In this document: piece after piece, positions 1 to 6,717 of the stretch | Layout: every line of letters starts with the position of its first letter | How positions within the stretch are numbered: the first letter of the stretch is position 1 | NCBI GenBank assembly: GCA_964417925.1 | Contig: CAYQJV010000038.1 | Location: 1 to 15,677 of the forward strand | Direction: 5' to 3' | Source: CAYQJV01 sp964417925 | GTDB lineage: Bacteria; Hydrothermota; Tepidihabitantia; B3-TA06; CAYQJV01 | Length of the DNA: 15,677 nt | Notes under the pieces: model-generated | Seen by the model: only the letters and a program-made list of their open reading frames with translations | Databases searched by the model: none | What the model was told of the DNA's origin: nothing | Program-made: the position numbers and the translations under genes

Positions 1-297
1 TAGGCTTGGTGGGCCATTACCCCACCAACTACCTGATAGGCCGCGGCCCCCTCCTGGGGCGGTAGCATGCAAAGCAGAGGCCACCTTTCATGGAAAGGGC
101 TTGCGCCCTCTCCATTATATCTGGGATTAGCCCCAGTTTCCCGGGGTTGTCCCAGTCCCCAGGGCAGGTTAGCCACGTGTTACTCCGCCGTCCGCCGCTA
201 GGACCTTCGAGTATAAACCCAAAGGTCCCCGCACGACTTGCATGGCTAAGACACGCCGCCAGCGTTAGTCCTGAGCCAGGATCAAACCCTCCAAGCA
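1..297 (-). rRNA. rrs: 16S ribosomal RNA, 5' part (cut by window edge)
   Basis: The minus strand reads as the 5' domain of a bacterial 16S rRNA. The universal 27F site is at 271-290 as AGGGTTTGATCCTGGCTCAG, with G instead of A at its third base. It is followed by the conserved AACGCTGGCGGCG and CATGCAAGTCG stretches, GTAACACGTGG near 173-183, and the GGGGTAATGGCCCACCAAG stretch at the window start. Taking the A of the 27F site as E. coli position 8, the mature 5' end lies near 297. Only about the first 300 nt are present; the rest runs off the left edge. The fragment is much richer in GC than the flanking protein genes, which suggests a thermophile. The 5' boundary is inferred by alignment and is good to a few bases. 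Confidence 0.97.
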
Positions 298-315
298 AAA
301 TCCTGGCTTCTCAGG
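270..315 (-). repeat. Inverted repeat linking rRNA leader to 16S 5' end
   Basis: On the plus strand, AGCCAGGAT at 274-282 and ATCCTGGCT at 300-308 are perfect 9-nt inverted repeats separated by 17 nt. Past a 3-nt bulge (309-311), CCTG at 270-273 and CAGG at 312-315 add four more pairs. One arm is inside 16S (about E. coli nucleotides 16-28) and the other is in the leader. The complementarity is seen directly; a role in rRNA folding is inferred. Confidence 0.6.
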
Positions 316-357
316 CTAAACCAGGGACAAACTCCCAATTTTCCATAGAACCAATGC
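298..357 (-). other. 16S rRNA leader with hairpin and anti-16S segment
   Basis: This is the transcribed spacer between the inferred rRNA start point (about 355-357) and the mature 16S 5' end. The minus strand can form an 8-bp hairpin with one G-U pair between 318-325 and 302-309 (CCUGGUUU with AAGCCAGG) around an 8-nt loop. The 3' arm of that hairpin overlaps a segment (300-308, plus 312-315) that is exactly complementary to the first part of 16S. The two structures are mutually exclusive. Confidence 0.6.
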
Positions 358-363
358 GTTATA

Positions 364-391
364 ATTATAATAAGTTTTTTCTATTTGTCAA
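364..391 (-). promoter_or_regulatory. rRNA operon promoter (-35 TTGACA, -10 TATAAT)
   Basis: Both boxes are perfect consensus on the minus strand: -35 TTGACA at 386-391 and -10 TATAAT at 364-369, separated by 16 bp. The predicted start is near 355-357, giving a leader of about 60 nt before 16S. It sits in the 55-bp gap after the stop codon of the kbl-like gene, so rRNA synthesis does not depend on that gene. No convincing terminator separates the two. Confidence 0.85.
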
Positions 392-445
392 GTGGTTTTT
401 ACCATCTTTTCCTTTTTCTAAGTCACACATGATCTAATCTTAAGT

Positions 446-1630
446 TTAACCAGAAATTATACCCAGCTCTTTGCCTATTTTTGAGAATTTATCAAGAGCA
501 AAATCTAAATCATCTTTTGTATGAGTGGCAGAAATCATCACTCTTATTCTCGCTTCTCCTTTTGGAACTGTAGGATATCCTATTGCCTGGGCAAATATGC
601 CATTTTCAAAAAGTTTTTTTGAAAATTCCCAAGCAAGCTTAGCATCTCCTATCATTACAGGTGTTATTGGGGTTTGAGTTTTTCCAGTATTAAAACCAAT
701 ATTTTTCATTTCTCCCTGGAAATATCTTGTGTTTTCCCAAAGCTTCTGCACTAACTCATCAGATTCCTCAAGAATATCTACTGCTGCTATGCATGCTGCT
801 ACATCTGCTGCAGTAACTGCAGAAGAGAATAAAAATGGCCTTGCTTTCTGTCTTAAAAACTCAACCATCTTTTTGGAACCTGCTATATATCCCCCAACCA
901 CTCCAAAAGCTTTTGAAAGTGTGCCTATCTCTATATCCACCTTACCGTGTAATCCAAAGTGATCTGTTATCCCTCTCCCATGACTACCAAGAACTCCTTC
1001 TCCGTGTGCATCATCTACCATTACCATTGCATCATACCTTTCTGCAAGCTCCACTATTTTATCAAGTGGAGCTACATCCCCATCCATGGAGAAAACTCCG
1101 TCTGTAACTATAAGTTTTCTTCTTGCATTTTTATTTTCCTCTAATCCCTGAGCAAGATGATCTACATCAAGATGATTGTATATCACTCTTTTTGCCTTGG
1201 ACAATCTTACCCCATCTATAATAGAAGCATGGTTCAACCTATCTGTAAAGATAACATCCTCTTCTGAGGGACATATTGCAGGAATGACGGCTTGATTACA
1301 CACAAAACCAGATTGAAGTGAAAGGGTATCTTCGCATTTTTTAAACTTCGCAAGTTTTTTTTCAAGTTCAACATGTAAATCAAGGGTTCCTGCAATAGAG
1401 CGAACAGCTGCAGGGCCTACTCCATATTTTTCAATGGCTTCTTTTGCCTTTTCTTTCAACTTGGGATGATTTGCAAAACCAAGGTAGTTATTTGAACATA
1501 AATTTAAAACTTTTTTACCATCCACAATTATCCATGCTCCCTGGGCGCTTTGTATAGTTCTAATTATATTGTAAAGCCCTTGTTCTTTTAATTGATTTAT
1601 CTCTTCATCTATAAAGCTTAATTTTCCCAT
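446..1630 (-). CDS. kbl: Glycine C-acetyltransferase (2-amino-3-ketobutyrate CoA ligase) / alpha-oxoamine synthase
   Basis: This is a PLP enzyme of the alpha-oxoamine synthase family (394 aa; family about 390-400). It condenses an acyl-CoA with an amino acid; Kbl interconverts 2-amino-3-oxobutyrate plus CoA and glycine plus acetyl-CoA in threonine breakdown, in the cytoplasm. Visible landmarks are NNYLG (47-51), RSIAGT (77-82), DDAHGEGVLG (206-215, including the aspartate expected to hold the PLP ring nitrogen), and GTLSKAFG with the PLP lysine K240. The C-terminal part carries RIRVMISATHT. The ATG at 1630 follows an AGGAGG. The family cannot be split safely by sequence: 8-amino-7-oxononanoate synthase (BioF) is the main alternative, and related thermophile enzymes accept several substrates. 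Neither threonine dehydrogenase nor other biotin genes are in the window, so context does not decide. The gene lies 63 bp after the preceding operon and appears to have its own promoter. Confidence 0.85.
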   Translation of the reverse strand: MGKLSFIDEEINQLKEQGLYNIIRTIQSAQGAWIIVDGKKVLNLCSNNYLGFANHPKLKEKAKEAIEKYGVGPAAVRSIAGTLDLHVELEKKLAKFKKCEDTLSLQSGFVCNQAVIPAICPSEEDVIFTDRLNHASIIDGVRLSKAKRVIYNHLDVDHLAQGLEENKNARRKLIVTDGVFSMDGDVAPLDKIVELAERYDAMVMVDDAHGEGVLGSHGRGITDHFGLHGKVDIEIGTLSKAFGVVGGYIAGSKKMVEFLRQKARPFLFSSAVTAADVAACIAAVDILEESDELVQKLWENTRYFQGEMKNIGFNTGKTQTPITPVMIGDAKLAWEFSKKLFENGIFAQAIGYPTVPKGEARIRVMISATHTKDDLDFALDKFSKIGKELGIISG

Positions 1631-1634
1631 CAGA

Positions 1635-1640
1635 CCTCCT
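1635..1640 (-). promoter_or_regulatory. Shine-Dalgarno site of the kbl-like gene
   Basis: AGGAGG on the minus strand lies 4 nt before the ATG at 1630. It fixes the start and shows that this organism does use SD sites, in contrast to the apparently leaderless genes in the window. Confidence 0.85.
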
Positions 1641-1648
1641 TTTTAATA

Positions 1649-1676
1649 AATTTACACTGATAATTACAAAAGTCAA
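1649..1676 (-). promoter_or_regulatory. Probable promoter of the kbl-like gene
   Basis: On the minus strand TTGACT (1671-1676) is followed after 16 bp by TAAATT (1649-1654, 4 of 6 matches to TATAAT). The predicted start is near 1642, leaving a very short leader that still includes the SD site. The 16-bp spacer matches the stronger promoters here. The -10 box is imperfect. Confidence 0.5.
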
Positions 1677-1693
1677 ATTTAATTGCTTAATTA

Positions 1694-3295
1694 TTAATAT
1701 CTAAAACAACTCCCTCCTATAAACTCTCTTATTATTGAATTTTTAGGCACAAGCTCTGCTGGAATCTCATGGAAATAAGAAAGAAACTCTAAAAGTTCAT
1801 AAGCCTTTGCATGAGAGGGATGAGTAGGAGGAATACTTTTAAGCAATGGCATAGCAAACTTTTTTAAAACTGCCTGTTCATAAGTAAGAGCTGAATTAAA
1901 CATCACATCTGCTTCTTCCTGAAATGGGAATATGTTTTTCTCTTCTCCTTTCCTTACCTTTGCCCACATGGATATGGTATCTTCGGGAAGATGCCCCCTA
2001 TAAGCATTATCTCTTATTATTCTCCGAATAAGTCTTGTATCACTTGTGGATATTCTGTAATGGTCATGAATATTTAACTGAGTTAAAGCACTAACATATA
2101 TTTTAAACTTTAAATGTTTTGGAACATGGGGAGTCAATCTTTCATTTAAACCATGAATACCTTCTATAATCAAAATTCCTCTTTTACCAAGTCTTATTTT
2201 TTTCCCAGAAAGAACCCTTTTACCTTCTTTAAAATTAAACTTGGGAAGTTCTACCTCCTTTCCGTCAAGAAGCGCAAGCAGTTGAGAATTAAAAAATTCA
2301 ATATCCACTGCTTCAATGCATTCAAAATCATAATTCCCTTCTTCATCCTTAGGAGTTTTATCTCTCTCTACAAAATAATCATCTATTGATATAGAATGAG
2401 GTTTCCATCCATTTACTCTTAAATGGATGGAAAGTCTCTTAGCAAATGTAGTTTTCCCTGAAGCAGAAGGCCCTGCTATAAGAACAATTTTAGGAGGAAG
2501 TATTCTATGGGTTATCTCATCTGCTATCATTGCTATTTTTTTCTCATGCAGTGCTTCGGAGACATTTATAATGTCTTCTGCGTTTCCTTGTTTTATAAGT
2601 TCATTTAAACTCCCAAGATTATGAAATCCAAGAATTTCTCCCCATTTTTCATGCTCATGAAAGACAAGAAAAAGTTTCGGCAGTTCTACAAATGGAGGAT
2701 AATCAGGATATGACCTTGCTACTGGATATCTAAGTATAAATCCAGGAGAATAATGCCTTAAAGAAAATTTTTCCAAGTAAGATGTTGATGGAACAAGAGG
2801 CCCAGGAATCCAATCTTCAAAATCTCCACAGATAAATATGGTAAATTTTTCTTTTTTAAGCGTCTCTATCAACTTTATTTTTGATAGATTTCCATTCTTC
2901 CTACAGATTTTTATTGCTTCTTTTTTATTTACCAATTTCTTTCTTATAGGAAGGTCCTTTTCTACTAATTCCCTCATTTTTTCTTCAATTCTTCTAACAT
3001 CCTTTTTATTGAGAGGCCTATCAAAACGGAAGGTCAAAAACAACGCCTCACTGATAGAATGTTCCACTACGAGTCTACCTTCAGGGAAAAGAATTTTTGA
3101 AGCCATACAAAGAAGAAAAACGAGACTGTGTTCATAAATTCTCTCCCCTTCCTTTTCTCTTAAGGTAACAAACTGCATGTTTTCTGTAACTGGTACATTT
3201 TCTTGAAGTCCATATACCTTGTTTTCTATCCTTACCCCTACTATATCTTTTCTTTTACCTAATAAATTTTTCTCTGCAAATTCAAACAGCTTCAT
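1694..3295 (-). CDS. Uridine kinase-like P-loop kinase with ThrRS-like N-terminal region
   Basis: This is a two-part protein of about 533 aa. The N-terminal half (about 1-200) resembles the TGS and second additional domains of threonyl-tRNA synthetase: EHSLVFLL aligns with the HSxxHLL segment and DWIPGPLVPS with the DMCRGPHVP segment. Of the four zinc ligands there, only the first His (H56) remains; the others are F60, I163 and L167, so editing activity is unlikely. The C-terminal half is a phosphoribulokinase/uridine kinase-family domain with Walker A GPSASGKTT (275-283) and a following SIDDYF motif. Such fused proteins are known in several thermophilic and anaerobic bacteria as putative nucleoside kinases; the substrate here is unproven. 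I chose the ATG at 3295, which overlaps the hflX stop by 14 nt; an in-frame TTG at 3310 would add five residues (KKKS preceded by Met). It is the last gene of the clpC operon. Confidence 0.85.
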   Translation of the reverse strand: MKLFEFAEKNLLGKRKDIVGVRIENKVYGLQENVPVTENMQFVTLREKEGERIYEHSLVFLLCMASKILFPEGRLVVEHSISEALFLTFRFDRPLNKKDVRRIEEKMRELVEKDLPIRKKLVNKKEAIKICRKNGNLSKIKLIETLKKEKFTIFICGDFEDWIPGPLVPSTSYLEKFSLRHYSPGFILRYPVARSYPDYPPFVELPKLFLVFHEHEKWGEILGFHNLGSLNELIKQGNAEDIINVSEALHEKKIAMIADEITHRILPPKIVLIAGPSASGKTTFAKRLSIHLRVNGWKPHSISIDDYFVERDKTPKDEEGNYDFECIEAVDIEFFNSQLLALLDGKEVELPKFNFKEGKRVLSGKKIRLGKRGILIIEGIHGLNERLTPHVPKHLKFKIYVSALTQLNIHDHYRISTSDTRLIRRIIRDNAYRGHLPEDTISMWAKVRKGEEKNIFPFQEEADVMFNSALTYEQAVLKKFAMPLLKSIPPTHPSHAKAYELLEFLSYFHEIPAELVPKNSIIREFIGGSCFRY

Positions 3296-4550
3296 AGATT
3301 TCTTTTTCAATTGATGTAATGAAGGGTCTGTATCCTTTCACTTTTAATATAACTTCTCCATCATCTCTTCTCTGCTCTACCACACATCCTGCCTCATATA
3401 TTACATGAATTATATCTTGTCTGCTTTCGGGTATTCTAAACTCCTTTTCCTCAATATAAGGAAGTAAATACTTTTTTATTCGTTCTTTAAGCTCATTTAT
3501 TCCTGTCTTATAAAGAGCAGATACAAATACTGCATCTGGATACTTTCGTTTTAATCTTTCTTTAACTTTTTTCTCTATTATAAGATCTTCCTTATTCAAC
3601 ACAAGTATTGTAGGTATTTCCTTTGCTCCAAGTTCTTCCAATTGTTTCTTTACTATTTCTATTCTATCCTCCCTTTTTGGATGAGAAGCATCTGCAACAT
3701 GAAGAATTAAATCAGAATCGGTAATCTCTGCCAAGGTAGCTCGAAAAGACGCTACAAGTTGTAAAGGAAGATTTTTTATGAAACCTACCGTGTCCGTTAT
3801 GCACACGGGAATGTTCTTTTCTATTTCAAATACTCTTGTGGTAGGGTCAAGGGTAGAAAATAGACGAGAAGATACCCCCACCTTTGAATTTGTTAAGATA
3901 TTAAAAAGACTTGACTTTCCTGCATTGGTATAACCTGCAAGACTTACCCTCAGAATCTTCCTCCTTCTTGCTCTCCTTATACTCCTTTCCTTTTCTATCT
4001 CTTTAAGCCTCTCTTTCAAAATCTTTATACTGTGCAATATTCTTCTTCTATCAACTTCAAGCTTTTTCTCACCGGGTCCTCTGGTTCCTATTCCACCTCC
4101 AAGTCTTGAAAGTTCCTCTCCCTTTCCTATAAGATGACTTAACCGATAGGTAAGCTGAGCAAGTTCTACCTGTGCTTTAGCCTCTGCAGTTCTTGCATGA
4201 ATTGCGAATATATCAAGTATTAAAGCAGTCCTATCAATTACTCTGGCATTAAGTACCTGCTCAAGATTTCTAATTTGCGCAGGAGTTAAAGAATTATCAA
4301 AAATAACAAGATCTATATCAAGTTCATTTACCAGTGATTTTAAAAAAGAAAGTTTCCCTTTGCCTATAAAATATTTTGGATCCGGTTTTTCTCTTATCTG
4401 TAGGAACCTTTCCACCACTTCTCCTCCTGCAGTTCTGGTAAGACTGGCAAGTTCCTCAAGAGAATCTACTCCATCCCATCGTTCTTTAGAGCTTCTTACA
4501 ACTCCAACAAGAAGAACTCTCTCCTTTTTATTCTCTTTTACCGACCACAT
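3282..4550 (-). CDS. hflX: Ribosome-associated GTPase HflX
   Basis: HflX binds the 50S subunit and, in studied bacteria, splits stalled or stress-inactivated 70S ribosomes. The 422-aa protein shows the HflX N-terminal domain (about 10-185), with the family signature RLGGGIGTRGPGEKKLE (149-165), then a TrmE/Era-like G domain: G1 GYTNAGKSS (206-214), TT in switch I (237-238), G3 DTVGF (253-257), G4 NKED (319-322), and G5 SAL (344-346). A C-terminal extension follows, of normal length. The ATG at 4550 lies inside the 3' end of the preceding gene (23-nt overlap), with GGAG about 10 nt upstream. It sits in one operon with a Clp ATPase and a 16S methyltransferase, which fits a role in stress and ribosome quality control. 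Confidence 0.96.
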   Translation of the reverse strand: MWSVKENKKERVLLVGVVRSSKERWDGVDSLEELASLTRTAGGEVVERFLQIREKPDPKYFIGKGKLSFLKSLVNELDIDLVIFDNSLTPAQIRNLEQVLNARVIDRTALILDIFAIHARTAEAKAQVELAQLTYRLSHLIGKGEELSRLGGGIGTRGPGEKKLEVDRRRILHSIKILKERLKEIEKERSIRRARRRKILRVSLAGYTNAGKSSLFNILTNSKVGVSSRLFSTLDPTTRVFEIEKNIPVCITDTVGFIKNLPLQLVASFRATLAEITDSDLILHVADASHPKREDRIEIVKKQLEELGAKEIPTILVLNKEDLIIEKKVKERLKRKYPDAVFVSALYKTGINELKERIKKYLLPYIEEKEFRIPESRQDIIHVIYEAGCVVEQRRDDGEVILKVKGYRPFITSIEKEIYEAV

Positions 4551-5112
4551 AAAAAAATCTCTCCACTACAGTAATAGATGTTCCCACAATCATTATTAGA
4601 AGTATTATTTTTAAACGGTGAGGAAACAGTATGCATCCTATTCCCAGAAACAATACCCTAATTACTCTATCAAAGGTTCCTACACTACACTCCTTTCCAA
4701 GCCCCTCTGCCCTTGCCCGTAGATAACTTACCATTAGACTTGTAAAAAGAAGAACAAATAGTATGACCTTTGTAAAGCTATCCTGGGTACTGAGATATAA
4801 GCCAAAATAAACCATGAATTCAAAAAACCTATCCATAGTGGAATCAATAAATGCTCCTTTCTTTGTTACAAGACCTGCCTGACGGGCAAGCTCTCCATCT
4901 ACCATATCCCAGAAAGAACCAGCAAGAAAAAGCACACCACCGAGTTTTATCATCCCTTTGTAAAAAAAGTAAAAACAAGCAATGGCAAAAGGAACGGAAA
5001 AAAGAGTTATCACAGTTGGATGTATATGCAATTTTTTAAGCAAGACTATAAGCGGTTTTATTAACCTTCTTGAAAAAAACCTAACTCTATTCCGGAGTTC
5101 CTTCCAGAACAA
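4528..5112 (-). CDS. CDP-alcohol phosphatidyltransferase family membrane enzyme
   Basis: This is a 194-aa integral membrane enzyme that transfers a phosphatidyl group from a CDP-linked lipid to an alcohol in phospholipid synthesis. The full family motif D-x2-DG-x2-AR-x8-G-x3-D-x3-D is present: D69, D72, G73, A76, R77, G86, D90 and D94. About five or six hydrophobic segments are visible. The later SYLRARAEGLG stretch (129-139) resembles inositol-phosphate-using members (phosphatidyl- or archaetidyl-inositol-phosphate synthases) more than typical PgsA, but glycerol-3-phosphate cannot be excluded. The start is a TTG at 5112 preceded by a purine-rich GGAGAGGTGG; no other start lies before residue 53, which is past the first hydrophobic segment. 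It overlaps rsmI by 26 nt and hflX by 23 nt. Confidence 0.88.
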   Translation of the reverse strand: MFWKELRNRVRFFSRRLIKPLIVLLKKLHIHPTVITLFSVPFAIACFYFFYKGMIKLGGVLFLAGSFWDMVDGELARQAGLVTKKGAFIDSTMDRFFEFMVYFGLYLSTQDSFTKVILFVLLFTSLMVSYLRARAEGLGKECSVGTFDRVIRVLFLGIGCILFPHRLKIILLIMIVGTSITVVERFFYVVGKRE

Positions 5113-5770
5113 CTACCACCTCTCCTTTTTTTACCACATTTTCAAGGGCCTCATCTACATGTGCAAGGTCGGTTCTTATTATCTCTTCAAAATACTTGGT
5201 AAGTTCTCTTGCTATTACTATTTTCCTTTGAGGTTCAAATATCTCCTTCAGGTCTTTCAAGGTCTTCTGTAATCTATGCATGGATTCATAAAATACTATT
5301 GTTTTTTTCCACGTTTCCTTTATCTCTTTAAGCTCCCTTTTTCTTCTACCACTCCTTCTGGACAAAAATCCAAGAAAGGCAAATTTATCGGTTGGAATAC
5401 CTGAGAGCACAAGTCCTGTCACAAAAGCAGAAGGACCTGGGATTGCAGTAACATACACACCTTCCTTTATCACCTCTCTTATTAAATAAAATCCAGGATC
5501 ACATATTCCTGGTGTACCAGCGTCTGAAACAAGCGCAACGCTTTTACCCTTTTTTATCATTTTTATTATCTGAGGGGTTTTCTCTTTTTTATTTATATCA
5601 TTGTAAGATATCAATTTTTTTTTAATGGCATAGTGATTCAAAAGCTTCAAGGTGTGTCTTGTATCTTCACAGGCTATAACATCTACCTTTTTTAAAACAT
5701 TCAAGGCCCTCAGAGTTATATCCTCCAGATTTCCTATAGGAGTACTTACTATGTAAAGCCCTGGCTTCAC
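5087..5770 (-). CDS. rsmI: 16S rRNA (cytidine(1402)-2'-O)-methyltransferase RsmI
   Basis: RsmI uses S-adenosylmethionine to 2'-O-methylate C1402 in the 16S decoding centre. Diagnostic tetrapyrrole-methylase-fold motifs are STPIGNLEDIT near the start, CEDTRHT, SDAGTPGICDPG, and IPGPSAFVTGLVLSGIP, followed by the family's FLGFLSRRSGRR. At about 227 aa it is shorter than E. coli RsmI (about 286): it ends shortly after VVVVLEG, so the small C-terminal domain is missing while the catalytic domain is complete. I prefer the GTG at 5770, which overlaps the previous stop as GTGA and suggests translational coupling; a TTG at 5773 would add one residue. The next gene starts inside its 3' end. Confidence 0.93.
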   Translation of the reverse strand: MKPGLYIVSTPIGNLEDITLRALNVLKKVDVIACEDTRHTLKLLNHYAIKKKLISYNDINKKEKTPQIIKMIKKGKSVALVSDAGTPGICDPGFYLIREVIKEGVYVTAIPGPSAFVTGLVLSGIPTDKFAFLGFLSRRSGRRKRELKEIKETWKKTIVFYESMHRLQKTLKDLKEIFEPQRKIVIARELTKYFEEIIRTDLAHVDEALENVVKKGEVVVVLEGTPE

Positions 5771-6717
5771 CAATCCAACTTATACTTAAAAAACTCAAAA
5801 AAACCAAGTTCAGATAGAGCAAATCTATAATCTTTAAGAGCATTTTTGAGCACCTCCATATGCCTCCCGGCAGAAAGAGGAGCAAGAGAATCAATAAGTT
5901 GGTTGAGAAACGATGCAAATCCTTTTACAAGGATATCAACCTCAACTCGTACATCCCCTTTTATGCGTAGGTCTTCGTTGAAATTTATATTTTCAAAAAA
6001 AGTAAACTCTTTAACAATGTTTCTTTTAACTATATCAACCAATCTCAAAACTATATTAGGTCCAAGGATGTTTCCAAACTCTCTCAATACCCTTTCCATA
6101 GAATTAAAAATCAAATCAATTTGAGAAGAAGTAGCATACTGAGTTTCTGAAGGAATCTCATTAAATACCCATAGCCTAATATTTTCTTTCCTCTCCCGGA
6201 GATAATGCCATAGGTCATCTATACCTGTCTTATTGTTTGCAAGAAAAACATGAAGAAATCTTCCTTCCACCATCAATACATAAGAATATTCATCTCTAAA
6301 TGTAACGACAATAAAACCTGAAAATCCTTCTTGTTGAAGCCTTTTCATATAATCTTCAACATCGGTGATACCACCATCTACCTCCTCTGCTTTCTCTTTT
6401 TTAAATCCAGTAATTATAAGGTCCATTAAGGAATCCTCTATAAAAAACATATTAACTATGGAAGTATCCGTTTTTTCTATCTTTTCTTTTACTTTTTCAA
6501 GTGTTATTTCCTGAAAGCTATCAGATATTTTCCTCAATATTCTATAAAGTTCGCCTTTCTTAAAGAATAAAACATCTGAAACATCAGGATAATCTACTGT
6601 CATCACCATAGACTTTCGAAAAGCTCTGAGCTTTTTGGGCACCGAAAGTACACCATCAAAATTAACAAAATCACCCTTTACTGAAAAAAGTATTAATTGA
6701 CCTCTTGGAAACCTCAC
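5767..6717 (-). CDS. Uncharacterised protein between clpC and rsmI
   Basis: I do not recognise this 316-aa protein. It has no signal peptide or membrane segments and is probably cytoplasmic. Two similar beta-hairpin-like stretches are visible, one around 48-62 (DVLFFKKGELYRIL) and one around 144-159 (YSYVLMVEGRFLHVFL), the second after LQQEGFSGFIVVTF; this layout recalls DUF4388-type or other small-ligand/regulator domains, but weakly. The C-terminal third looks helical, with two related segments at about 214-235 (FGNILGPNIVLRLVDIV) and 274-295 (LIDSLAPLSAGRHMEVL). The GTG start at 6717 overlaps the clpC stop as GTGA, so it is probably co-translated with clpC. Its conserved-looking place in a protein and ribosome quality-control operon suggests a regulatory or adaptor role, which is only inference. 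Confidence 0.8.
   Translation of the reverse strand: MRFPRGQLILFSVKGDFVNFDGVLSVPKKLRAFRKSMVMTVDYPDVSDVLFFKKGELYRILRKISDSFQEITLEKVKEKIEKTDTSIVNMFFIEDSLMDLIITGFKKEKAEEVDGGITDVEDYMKRLQQEGFSGFIVVTFRDEYSYVLMVEGRFLHVFLANNKTGIDDLWHYLRERKENIRLWVFNEIPSETQYATSSQIDLIFNSMERVLREFGNILGPNIVLRLVDIVKRNIVKEFTFFENINFNEDLRIKGDVRVEVDILVKGFASFLNQLIDSLAPLSAGRHMEVLKNALKDYRFALSELGFFEFFKYKLDW

Noticed and set aside
177..183. GTGTTAC, identical to a NikR half-site
   Set aside because: It is the complement of the universal 16S GTAACAC stretch and has no partner half-site at the right distance.
90..437. Plus-strand open frame of 115 codons
   Set aside because: It is antisense to the 16S fragment and its promoter region; the rRNA identity is certain.
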